NCBI GenBank assembly: GCA_012513545.1
Contig: JAAZCB010000129.1
Location: 1-8,964, forward strand
DNA from: Clostridiaceae bacterium
GTDB taxonomy: Bacteria; Bacillota_A; Clostridia; Acetivibrionales; Acetivibrionaceae
Reading direction: 5' to 3'
DNA length: 8,964 nt
Under the pieces are notes generated by a model, which was not told the origin of the DNA, made no database searches, and worked only from the letters and a program-made list of their open reading frames with translations. A program made the position numbers and the translations under genes. This document shows, in pieces, positions 1-7,321 of the stretch (its first letter is position 1; every line of letters starts with the position of its first letter).

Positions 1-380
1 TATTGACGATTGCTCCAAATGAAAGACTGTTATATAATAAAACACAGGATACTTATAGTACCGATACAGTTCAGATTGAAAAGCATACCTCATGGACAGA
101 AGGCAAGCTTATTTTCAGGAATGACCCAATTGATGTGATAGTCCGAAGGCTTGGCAGGTGGTATAATGTAGATGTCGAACTGGTTAATAATAATTTTAAA
201 GAAATAATGTTAAGAGCAACTTTTGAAGACGAAAATCTCGAAGAGGTCCTATTTTATTTAGAAAAAACCCTGGATATTGAATGTAAAATCATAGAGGGAA
301 ATATGATGGAAAATGGCGATGTTTATGTAAAGAAGAAAGTTTTAATCAGTTCTAAACAAGAAAATAATAATCACCTATAA
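1..380 (+). CDS. FecR-family anti-sigma factor, C-terminal part (5' end outside window)
   Basis: This is the last ~126 codons of a FecR-like inner-membrane anti-sigma factor. The family holds an ECF sigma factor at the membrane and relays a signal from an outer-membrane transporter. Visible here are the end of the periplasmic FecR domain (TSWTEGKLIFRNDPIDVI) and then the C-terminal domain typical of Bacteroidota FecR proteins (DUF4974-like), with LGRWYNVDVEL, LRATFEDENLEEVLFYL and a closing beta-rich stretch. The reading frame is open to the left edge, so the TTG at position 3 is an internal leucine codon and not a start. The gene ends in TAA, 123 bases before susC. The neighbouring transporter has an STN domain, which fits FecR-SusC signalling. 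The sigma factor gene, usually just upstream of fecR, would lie outside the window. Family assignment is firm; the specific signal is unknown. Confidence 0.88.
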   Translation, partial: LTIAPNERLLYNKTQDTYSTDTVQIEKHTSWTEGKLIFRNDPIDVIVRRLGRWYNVDVELVNNNFKEIMLRATFEDENLEEVLFYLEKTLDIECKIIEGNMMENGDVYVKKKVLISSKQENNNHL

Positions 381-428
381 TATTAATTTAAAATACCAAG
401 CGCCTATGAGATTATAGATATTAAAAGA

Positions 429-457
429 GCAGGAAAGTGCCTCTAACACCTTCCTGC
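429..457 (+). terminator. stem-loop between fecR and susC (terminator or attenuator-like)
   Basis: GCAGGAAAGTG (429-439) pairs with CACCTTCCTGC (447-457). This gives an 11-bp stem with one A-C mismatch and a 7-base loop. No U-run follows, so it is not a textbook intrinsic terminator. It could end the fecR transcript, protect an RNA end, or act as a leader structure in a transcript reading into susC, whose start codon is 46 bases downstream. The pairing is read directly; the role is inferred. Confidence 0.5.
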
Positions 458-503
458 AGAAATTAAGTCACTTAAGAAAGAAACCTAAAAACAATTCAAA
501 TTT

Positions 504-3500
504 ATGAAAAAAAAACGTGATTTATTGTTACAAAGATTCTATTATTTAAATAAGTTATTTATGGAATTGAAGATAGCCGTTTTTATTGTCCTGACAAGTA
601 TAACCAGTTCTTTTGGGGCAAACACATATTCCCAGATAGTTAGAGTCTCACTGGAAATGGAAAATAAACCTCTTGAAAATGTTATGGATGAAATTGAAAA
701 ACAAAGTGAATTCTATTTTGTCTTTAACCAACAGTTTATTGATATTTCGAAACGGGTTACTGTAAACAAGGATAATGAATCAATTGATTTAGTATTAGAC
801 GATCTTTTTGAGGATTCGAATGTCAGCTATGCTATTTTAGATAAGAAAATTCTGTTAAACGCAGTTTTTGAAGATAAAGATAATACAACAGCAGTGGCCA
901 ACAGGTTAATCCAGAAAAAAAGTGTAACCGGGACTGTCTCCGGTTCTGATGGAACTCCTTTACCGGGAGTTACAGTATTAGTAATAGGGACAAATACTGG
1001 GACAAATACAGATGCTAATGGCTTTTATTCTATTGACCTTCCGAATGATCAGGCAGTATTGAGATTTTCATTTATTGGTTATGAAACCAAGGATGTCACT
1101 GTTGGCTCTCAAAATGTAATTAATATCAGTCTTGAAGAAATGTCGATGCAAATGGATGAAGTTGTTGTAACTGCTCTGGGAATTAAGAGAGAAGTTAGGA
1201 CTCTGGGATATGCAGCGACTGACATTAAGGCAGAAGATATCGCAGAGAACCGTTCTTCTACAGCATTAACTAGTCTTCAGGGAAAGATTAGTGGAGTTAA
1301 CATATCATCGTTAACCACTGGTCCTGTGTCTTCAAATAAGATACGTATTCGTGGTCAATCATCTTTCAGCGGGGCCAATACGCCTCTTATTGTTGTTAAT
1401 GGGATGCCCATAGATAATACCAGTTTTACAGGTGGTACCGGATCAGTTGGTAATTCCGACGGTGGAGACGGTCTGTCAAGTATAAACATGGATGATGTAG
1501 AAAGTATGACTGTGCTTAAAGGAGCTGCTGCTGCTGCATTATATGGATCTAGAGCTAAAGATGGGGTAGTTATGATTACAACAAAAACAAGGGGAGAAGG
1601 TGATGGTCTCGGAGTAGAATACAATGTCAATTTCTCGACTATTACTCCTTTAGATTTTACCGATTATCAGTATGAATATGGACAAGGCGAAGGAGGAATT
1701 AGACCCACTGCTCCTTATCCTACTTCAGGTGTATGGAGTTTTGGAGAGAAGTTTGAACCAGGGATGACACAGGTATTATATGATGGAGTTGTGGTTCCAT
1801 ATGAACCGATTTATAACCGCATCAGAAAATTTTATGAAATTGGAACAAACCTAACTAATACCGTTACCTTGTCTAATAATACAGAAATGGGCGGTTTTAG
1901 TTTATCCTTTTCAAATAATATGGTTGATAATTTTGTGCCAAATTCAAATTTCAAAAGAAATACAATAAACCTGGGATTTGATCAAAACATTACCGAGAAA
2001 CTGAAAGTAACAGGTCTAATAAACTATTCAATTGAAGATAATTATAATCCACCACAGGTTGGTGGCCAGGAATTTTCAACAGCATCCGCAGTTTACACTA
2101 TTGCTAATTCAATGCCCTGGGACTTACTTAAAGAGAAAATGTTGGATGAAAACGGAAATGAATTTGTTTATTCCAGGTTCCTTCCCCGTACTAATCCATA
2201 TTTTTCTGCATATGAGCATTTTGAAAACATTGACAGAGACCGTCTTTTCGGAAATGTTGCCATGAGATACGATATTACTGATTGGCTCTATATTCAAGGA
2301 AGAATTGCACAGGATTTCTATAGCCGTGCCCGAAATTATAATATACCACATGGCTATGCAGCTATCGCAGCTGCACCAGTAGGTTATATTAAGGGTTCCT
2401 ATACAGAGCAATCAATACGCTTTCGCGAAAGAAATATGGATTTCTTAATTGGAGGGAACCATGAATTCGGCGATTATGGAATTGATGTTACCTTTGGAGG
2501 TAACCAAATGTATCGACGGAACGAAAATGTAAATGTGAATGTTCAGGATTTTGTGGTAAGAGATTTATACACTATAATGAATGGACGGGTAAAAAACCCG
2601 CAATATAGTCTGAATGAAAGAGCAGTAAACTCACTTTATGGTTCTGCCGAGATTTCCTATAAGAATTACTTATATGTAAGTTCCACTCTTCGTAATGACT
2701 GGTTCTCTACTCTCGCTCCTGATAATCGAAGCATTCTTTATCCATCTGTTACAACAAGTTTTGTATTTTCAGATGCTTTCGAAAGCAGAATGCCGGATTG
2801 GGTATCTTTTGCTAAAATAAGAGCAGCTTATGCAGAAGTTGGAGATGATAATGTTGATGCATATTCACATTCATTGTATTATACAGTAGAAAATAATTCC
2901 TATCCCAGTCCTTCCGGAGACCTTGTCCCTGTTGGCAGGATTGATGCTAGTACTATTCCCAACTCAAATTTACGTCCGTTAAGAGTTTCAGAAATGGAGT
3001 TTGGATTGGATCTGAGATTATTCCAGAATAGAGTCAGTTTCGATTTTGCTGTTTATAGAAAAATAAGTAAGGATCAAATAATTTCCGCCCAGGTTTCCAA
3101 CACTTCAGGTTATAATAGCCAATTAATTAATATTGGACAGAGTATGAATCAGGGATTTGAGTCATTAATAAATTTTTCACCAATCAAAACAAATTCTTTT
3201 GAATGGAATTTTTCAGCTAATGTTACTTATAATACATCAGAAGTACAAAAGCTTGGATTATCTGAGGCTGATACAATGATAACCATTGGTTCAGTAAGAC
3301 AAATTGTCGGGAAACCACTGGGACAAATATTTGTATATATGTACCAGAGAGATGATCAGGGAAGGATGATAATTAATGAGAATAGTGGCTTTCCTATGAG
3401 ATCAGGACTTACAAATGTTGGAAGTAATCAGCCAAACTGGTTTGGAGGTTTTACCAATACATTTACCTACAAAAGAATAACATTATCAGCTTTAATTGAC

Positions 3501-3962
3501 TTCAAATTAGGTAAAGACTACATAATTAATGGAGGAGGTAATTATAATTTGTGGAGACATGGTTTACATAAGGGTACTTTACCAGGTCGTGATGTTGGAT
3601 ATGTTATAGCTGATGGCGTTAACCCTGATGGTAGTGTTAATACAACCGCGGCAGCTGTACAGCCATATTATGAATCTATTGCAGGGAATAGAATAGATGA
3701 ACCATTTATCTATAAAGGAGGTTACTGGAAGCTTCGACAGATAAATATATCTTATAATTTTTCTGGTCTATTACCTTCATCATCCTTTATTAAAGACATC
3801 AAATTTAGTCTTGTAGGTAGCAACATACTGACACTAAAAAAATGGACTGAGAATATGGATCCTGAAGAACTGTACTCATTTACTGATAACAGCGATGGCA
3901 GGGGTTGGAACAGCCTACCTCTCACAAGAACTTTGGGATTTAACCTTAATGTCAAATTTTAG
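504..3962 (+). CDS. SusC/RagA-family TonB-dependent outer-membrane transporter with STN signalling domain
   Basis: This is an outer-membrane TonB-dependent transporter of 1,152 residues that, with SusD, imports an oligosaccharide or similar ligand. Domains in order: signal sequence with hydrophobic core at about 23-38; secretin/TonB short N-terminal (STN) domain at about 48-118; carboxypeptidase-regulatory-like beta domain at about 140-213 (SVTGTVSGSDGTPLPGV); TonB-box-like MDEVVVTALGI at 217-227; plug with the SusC signature PLIVVNGMPI at 294-303 and GSRAKDGVVMITT ending near 360; then a beta-barrel ending in the aromatic residue of LGFNLNVKF. The STN domain marks it as a transducing transporter that would contact the periplasmic part of FecR, matching the fecR gene just upstream. 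Starting at ATG 504 gives the long basic N-terminus usual in STN-bearing SusC proteins; ATG 561 (M20) is possible. There is no Shine-Dalgarno, as expected in Bacteroidota. susD follows after 38 bases. The ligand cannot be deduced. Confidence 0.96.
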   Translation: MKKKRDLLLQRFYYLNKLFMELKIAVFIVLTSITSSFGANTYSQIVRVSLEMENKPLENVMDEIEKQSEFYFVFNQQFIDISKRVTVNKDNESIDLVLDDLFEDSNVSYAILDKKILLNAVFEDKDNTTAVANRLIQKKSVTGTVSGSDGTPLPGVTVLVIGTNTGTNTDANGFYSIDLPNDQAVLRFSFIGYETKDVTVGSQNVINISLEEMSMQMDEVVVTALGIKREVRTLGYAATDIKAEDIAENRSSTALTSLQGKISGVNISSLTTGPVSSNKIRIRGQSSFSGANTPLIVVNGMPIDNTSFTGGTGSVGNSDGGDGLSSINMDDVESMTVLKGAAAAALYGSRAKDGVVMITTKTRGEGDGLGVEYNVNFSTITPLDFTDYQYEYGQGEGGIRPTAPYPTSGVWSFGEKFEPGMTQVLYDGVVVPYEPIYNRIRKFYEIGTNLTNTVTLSNNTEMGGFSLSFSNNMVDNFVPNSNFKRNTINLGFDQNITEKLKVTGLINYSIEDNYNPPQVGGQEFSTASAVYTIANSMPWDLLKEKMLDENGNEFVYSRFLPRTNPYFSAYEHFENIDRDRLFGNVAMRYDITDWLYIQGRIAQDFYSRARNYNIPHGYAAIAAAPVGYIKGSYTEQSIRFRERNMDFLIGGNHEFGDYGIDVTFGGNQMYRRNENVNVNVQDFVVRDLYTIMNGRVKNPQYSLNERAVNSLYGSAEISYKNYLYVSSTLRNDWFSTLAPDNRSILYPSVTTSFVFSDAFESRMPDWVSFAKIRAAYAEVGDDNVDAYSHSLYYTVENNSYPSPSGDLVPVGRIDASTIPNSNLRPLRVSEMEFGLDLRLFQNRVSFDFAVYRKISKDQIISAQVSNTSGYNSQLINIGQSMNQGFESLINFSPIKTNSFEWNFSANVTYNTSEVQKLGLSEADTMITIGSVRQIVGKPLGQIFVYMYQRDDQGRMIINENSGFPMRSGLTNVGSNQPNWFGGFTNTFTYKRITLSALIDFKLGKDYIINGGGNYNLWRHGLHKGTLPGRDVGYVIADGVNPDGSVNTTAAAVQPYYESIAGNRIDEPFIYKGGYWKLRQINISYNFSGLLPSSSFIKDIKFSLVGSNILTLKKWTENMDPEELYSFTDNSDGRGWNSLPLTRTLGFNLNVKF

Positions 3963-4000
3963 ATTGTTTAAGGTATTTTAATAATTGACTTATAAGATAA

Positions 4001-5551
4001 ATGATTATGGAAAAAATAAATAGATACTTAAGAATAATTATAGTGGTTGCTGTTACATTTTCTATTTCTGGGTGTGAGAAAGGATTAACAGATATGAATA
4101 TCAATAAAGTTGATCCTACAGCAATGAACCCTTATCTTCAACTGAACTCAGCGATTATCGGTTGCTGGACTAATACACAAAGTTGGCCGGTTTGGCATTA
4201 TGCTATTGTTCAGCAGATTCTAACACCTACTGGAACTTCTGTACAGGGGGCTAATTACAATCAGATGAGTTATCAATTCAATTACCATTACATCTGGAAC
4301 CAATATTTTACCAACCCTTTAAAAAATCTTATAGATATTATAGAAGCGACAAAAGACGATCCAAAAAGGCAGAATATATATAATTCTGCAAGAATATTTA
4401 AAGCCTACGTAAGTATGGTTATAACCGACACCTATGGTGATTGTCCGTACTTTGAAGCAGGAAAGGGTTATCTGGAAGATATTAAGTATCCTGCTTATGA
4501 TAGACAGGAAGATATTTATATGGACTTGCTAAAGGAACTGGAAGAAGCGTCAGCCGCCCTGGATCCAGCAGCTTACACATCAAAAGAAGATATCATGTAT
4601 GCTGGTAATACTGCTCAATGGAAAAAACTTGGTTATTCTCTGATGTTAAGGACCGCAATGAGACTTGTAAAAGTTGACCTTGAAACTGCAGAAATATGGG
4701 CTAAAAAAGCAATAGCTGGGGGATTAATGGAATCAAATGCGGATAATGCAGTATTAAGACATTCTTCATTATATATTAATTATAATGGCTATATGTTCTC
4801 TGGACGTGAATATGCAACATTTTATCTTTGCAAACCTTTTATTGACCATCTTAAATCAACAAATGATCCGCGTCTTCCTAAATATGCTATGCGTTATGTG
4901 GGTGCAAAAAGTGGTGCAGAATTTACACTGGACAGACTTAGTAACGATCCTGACGATATGATTGGGATACCAGTTGGATATAATGATGTAACAATACTTG
5001 AGAGACTTTCTATCGACGGTGTGGCAAGCAGATTTGACTATTCACTTCCAAATATACGGACTGTACTTCAAGTAACATCACCTGAATATTTTGTTACTTA
5101 TGGACAGACTCAATTATTACTTGCTGAAGCAATTGTAAGGGGTTGGGCAACAGGAGATGCTGCAGCTGTATTCGAAACAGCCCTCAGGGCCAACTTGGAA
5201 CAGTTATCGGAATATGGACCAAATGCTACAATTGAGGAAGCTGCAATTGACGAATTTGTTAATGCAAATCCTCTGGAAGCAGGCAATGAAATTGAACATA
5301 TTAACACTGAATATTGGGTAGCTTCATTTCTAAATGGACCTGAATTATGGGGCAATTTCAGAAGGAGTGGTTTTCCTGATCTGGAACCAAATCCTTATCC
5401 CGGTTCTGAAGTTCCCGGAGACTTTGTTCACCGGTTACCATACCCGGAGAGTGAATATGTTGTTAATGTTTCGAATGTTGAAATAGCTAATGGTCGCCAA
5501 GGGCTGGATGAAATAGGTACTCGTATATGGTGGGATGTAGATCTTGATTAG
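4001..5551 (+). CDS. SusD/RagB-family nutrient-binding outer-membrane lipoprotein
   Basis: This surface lipoprotein (516 residues) caps the SusC channel and binds the substrate. The N-terminus is a lipoprotein signal with lipobox S-I-S-G-C, lipidated Cys25, after a hydrophobic stretch at about 11-22. Family features of the SusD_2-like branch are NINKVDPTAMNP just after the lipobox, ITDTYGDCPYFEAG at 141-154, the helical YDRQEDIYMDLLKEL at 166-180 (TPR-like scaffold), and the C-terminal NTEYW (435-439) and WGNFRRSGFPDL (from 450) followed by a YPESEYVVN segment. It lies 38 bases after susC and is surely co-transcribed with it. The first two possible starts are ATG 4001 and ATG 4007, two codons apart; the choice does not affect the signal peptide. 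Substrate unknown. Family certain from gene order plus motifs. Confidence 0.95.
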   Translation: MIMEKINRYLRIIIVVAVTFSISGCEKGLTDMNINKVDPTAMNPYLQLNSAIIGCWTNTQSWPVWHYAIVQQILTPTGTSVQGANYNQMSYQFNYHYIWNQYFTNPLKNLIDIIEATKDDPKRQNIYNSARIFKAYVSMVITDTYGDCPYFEAGKGYLEDIKYPAYDRQEDIYMDLLKELEEASAALDPAAYTSKEDIMYAGNTAQWKKLGYSLMLRTAMRLVKVDLETAEIWAKKAIAGGLMESNADNAVLRHSSLYINYNGYMFSGREYATFYLCKPFIDHLKSTNDPRLPKYAMRYVGAKSGAEFTLDRLSNDPDDMIGIPVGYNDVTILERLSIDGVASRFDYSLPNIRTVLQVTSPEYFVTYGQTQLLLAEAIVRGWATGDAAAVFETALRANLEQLSEYGPNATIEEAAIDEFVNANPLEAGNEIEHINTEYWVASFLNGPELWGNFRRSGFPDLEPNPYPGSEVPGDFVHRLPYPESEYVVNVSNVEIANGRQGLDEIGTRIWWDVDLD

Positions 5552-5598
5552 TCTATCCTTGAAATAACATCTATATTATTGATAGCTAAGAGTATAAG

Positions 5599-5868
5599 AT
5601 GGCATTAATATTTGTCAGTTTGCATGCTTTTGTACGAATTTACTCAAAAGCTTGCAAATTGATAGATAAAACAGACAACAATACACAATTATCCATATTT
5701 CGTATGCCACTGGTGAATGTGATCATTATAAAGAATCATGAATTAGTTGAACAGGCTCAACGAATGGATTTGATATTGCCTGAAAAGGAGTTTGCTCCTT
5801 ATCTTTCTTGGACATTGGAAGAGAACAGTATCGTGTTTGTCCGAAAGATGGTAGGGGCATGCTTTTAG
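5599..5868 (+). CDS. doubtful small ORF, 89 codons, no recognised family
   Basis: This frame opens 47 bases after susD and encodes 89 residues that match no family I recognise. Its first third is largely made of the two arms of the long hairpin at 5609-5668, so that part is better explained by RNA structure than by coding. The second part, from the in-frame ATG at 5704 (MPLVNVIIIKNHELVEQAQR and onward, 54 residues), alternates hydrophobic and charged residues like a real protein and could be a small gene or the remnant of a larger one. There is no signal peptide, no lipobox and no Shine-Dalgarno. It may equally be a chance frame. Confidence 0.2.
   Translation: MALIFVSLHAFVRIYSKACKLIDKTDNNTQLSIFRMPLVNVIIIKNHELVEQAQRMDLILPEKEFAPYLSWTLEENSIVFVRKMVGACF
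5609..5668 (+). other. long RNA hairpin downstream of susD (24-pair stem, 12-base loop)
   Basis: The arms 5609-5632 and 5645-5668 pair over 24 positions: 20 Watson-Crick pairs, three G-U pairs (5618/5659, 5614/5663, 5612/5665) and one T-T mismatch (5625/5652). The loop is 5633-5644. All three non-Watson-Crick pairs are G-U when read on the + strand and would be A-C mismatches on the - strand, so the structure fits an RNA transcribed in the same direction as susCD. It begins 57 bases after the susD stop. No U-run follows the stem, so it is more likely a 3'-UTR stabilising or processing element, or a mobile-repeat remnant, than a simple terminator. The pairing is read directly; the role is inferred. 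Confidence 0.65.
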
Positions 5869-5873
5869 AGTAG

Positions 5874-5906
5874 ATCCGGGATTCTACCTTTTATTTTGTC
5901 CTGGAT
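5874..5906 (+). terminator. weak terminator-like stem-loop
   Basis: ATCCGGGA (5874-5881) pairs with TCCTGGAT (5899-5906), eight pairs including one G-U, around a 17-base loop rich in T. It sits just after the doubtful ORF and 194 bases before the next operon. No strong U-run follows. It is a candidate end point of the susCD transcript. Confidence 0.35.
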
Positions 5907-6100
5907 TTATTAACTAGCAGGCAGTAAAATATGCAACTATATCAAATTTGTTTAAAAACAGGACTTTTTAAGGGTTAATTAAGTAGAACCTCAAATTGGA
6001 ATAGGGTTTATAAGTATGGAATTAGACTCTTATTAATGCAGTTACAGATTAAATATTTATTGATCTAAGAAATTTTAATTATTTCATAATAACTATAAAA

Positions 6101-7321
6101 ATGAAAAAATCAAACACATTGATATCACCTGAATTAAATGTCGGGGATAATGTTTTTGCGTACAGCGAAACAGAGATATCAGAAATTGTAAAGCAGAGGC
6201 GATCTCGCTTAAAGACAGCGTCTACTGGAACTAGTCAGGCAAAGGCTGTTGGAGACTATGATATTAAAGATGTCAAAGGCTGGACACTTAGAGAACCAGT
6301 ATCGAAACGCGCGTATACAGTTATAAAAATACAGACCGGATCAGGACTTATCGGATTTGGTGAATGTGCTCCACTCTCTCCTGCTGAATTTGAAGAAGCG
6401 AAAAGGATAATTATTGGTACTCCTGTTACTTCTTTTGAAGTTATGGCACCAAAACTTATGCATGTCCCTACTGCAAGAGCTGCCCTTAATATTGCAATGC
6501 TTGATGTTTCAGGAAAGATCGCTAATGCACCGATATTTCAATACCTAGGAGGGCCTACCCGTGCTAAAGCCAGGGCTTTTGCGCCACTTACAGGAAATAA
6601 CGACCAGGAACTTATAAGTTCCATGCACAGGCTTAAAGCGTTAGGTTTTCTTGCGTTTGGTGTCCCTGTTCCGGATACTTTATGGCGTAACCAAGGCCAG
6701 GCATTTGTTTTAGCTACAAGAAAAAGGCTTGATGCTCTTCGTGCTGCCGGAGGCGAAGGCATAGACTTTGTTCTTAACGGTGATAATAGCCTTACTCCAG
6801 GTGATGCACAGATGATATGTGAGGCAATTGAAAATTTTCATGTTTTCTTTTTTGACGAACCTTGTATCCCTGTCAGTATTGGTGCTATAAAGAAATTATC
6901 GGATGAAAACGTTACACCAATCGGATTGGGAAAGAAAATCACTGAAGAAAGACAAATATTGGATCTTATACGGGACGATGCGGTCGATATTATTCGACCA
7001 TCAATTGGATTGAACGGAATATCCCAGATAAAAAGAATGGCCGTTGTTGCTGAAACATATTACATTGCAGTCGGACCAGAAAACAATGGAGGACCAATAG
7101 GAACAGCTGCCTGTCTACATCTGGCTGCATCAATTCCGAATTTCTTTATACTTAATATTCCTTACTCTGAAGCAGAAGAGGACCGACGAATGAGGTCGGA
7201 AATAGTAATGGAGCCTGTTGAGACCATAAAGGAAGGGTATGTTGCTTTATTAACCAATCCTGGTCTGGGGATAAATGTAAATGAAAAAAATCTTGATAAA
7301 TATATGGAGGTATCATTATGA
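6101..7321 (+). CDS. enolase-superfamily (mandelate racemase/muconate lactonizing-like) protein lacking the catalytic residues
   Basis: This 406-residue protein has the two-domain layout of the mandelate racemase group: capping domain at about 52-160 (YTVIKIQTGSGLIGFGECAP, AALNIAMLDVSGK, FQYLGGPTRAKARAF) and a (beta/alpha)-barrel to about 350. It aligns closely with the next gene product. From the first to the third metal-ligand position the spacing is identical (26 and 26 residues), yet the ligands D, E, E become N226, D252 and K278. The barrel lysine becomes G187, the His beside the first ligand D228, the catalytic Asp S301, and the catalytic His E327. Normal Mg2+-dependent acid-sugar dehydration is therefore unlikely. 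The first ~52 residues are an unmatched polar extension, with no signal peptide; RR at 33-34 is not followed by a hydrophobic stretch. ATG 6101 is the only usable start. The gene is intact and overlaps the next one by ATGA, so a conserved non-catalytic partner role is inferred. Confidence 0.85.
   Translation: MKKSNTLISPELNVGDNVFAYSETEISEIVKQRRSRLKTASTGTSQAKAVGDYDIKDVKGWTLREPVSKRAYTVIKIQTGSGLIGFGECAPLSPAEFEEAKRIIIGTPVTSFEVMAPKLMHVPTARAALNIAMLDVSGKIANAPIFQYLGGPTRAKARAFAPLTGNNDQELISSMHRLKALGFLAFGVPVPDTLWRNQGQAFVLATRKRLDALRAAGGEGIDFVLNGDNSLTPGDAQMICEAIENFHVFFFDEPCIPVSIGAIKKLSDENVTPIGLGKKITEERQILDLIRDDAVDIIRPSIGLNGISQIKRMAVVAETYYIAVGPENNGGPIGTAACLHLAASIPNFFILNIPYSEAEEDRRMRSEIVMEPVETIKEGYVALLTNPGLGINVNEKNLDKYMEVSL
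7306..7310 (+). promoter_or_regulatory. Shine-Dalgarno-like GGAGG before the second enolase-superfamily gene
   Basis: GGAGG lies 7 bases before ATG 7318, inside the last codons of the upstream gene. The other main genes here show no such motif, and Bacteroidota rarely use one. It supports the ATG at 7318 and, with the ATGA overlap, may help translational coupling. It also forms part of the codons for M402-E403-V404, so chance is possible. Confidence 0.4.

Larger units (their letters stand above)
5552..6100. other. 549-base region between susD and the enolase-superfamily pair, no convincing gene
   Basis: The only open frame of any size is the doubtful one at 5599-5868. The most solid content is structural: a long hairpin at 5609-5668, a 6-bp stem with 4-base loop at 5785-5800 (AAGGAG-TTTG-CTCCTT) inside the doubtful ORF, and a terminator-like stem-loop at 5874-5906. 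The last 190 bases (5907-6100) are very AT-rich and probably hold the promoter and leader of the following operon. No clear match to the Bacteroidota TTTG / TAnnTTTG promoter was found there. Stops in the frame upstream of 6101 exclude a longer first enolase-superfamily gene. Confidence 0.6.

Noticed and set aside
3..5. TTG as a start codon for the first gene
   Set aside because: The frame is open to the left edge and the encoded segment is the middle of a FecR protein, so it is an internal leucine codon.
1355..1630. Minus-strand open frames here and at 2124-2411, 3752-3955, 5110-5355, 6538-6762, 7581-7787, 8097-8309, 8397-8708 and 8501-8689, plus the + frame at 2032-2265
   Set aside because: All lie within strongly supported genes in other frames and their translations show no family motifs; they are shadows.
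5553..5585. CTATC/GATAG pairing as a susD terminator
   Set aside because: Only 5 pairs around a 23-base loop; expected by chance in AT-rich sequence.
5907..6100. Bacteroidota promoter (TTTG / TAnnTTTG) before the enolase-superfamily pair
   Set aside because: A TTTG occurs at 5947-5950 but no good TAnnTTTG lies at the right distance; not supported.
6194..6202. RR pair at residues 33-34 of the first enolase-superfamily protein as a Tat signal
   Set aside because: It is followed by polar residues (SRLKTASTGTSQ) with no hydrophobic core and lies too far from the N-terminus.
6101..7321. Calling the first enolase-superfamily gene a pseudogene
   Set aside because: It is full length, without stops or frameshifts, and keeps scaffold motifs and spacing; only active-site positions differ.
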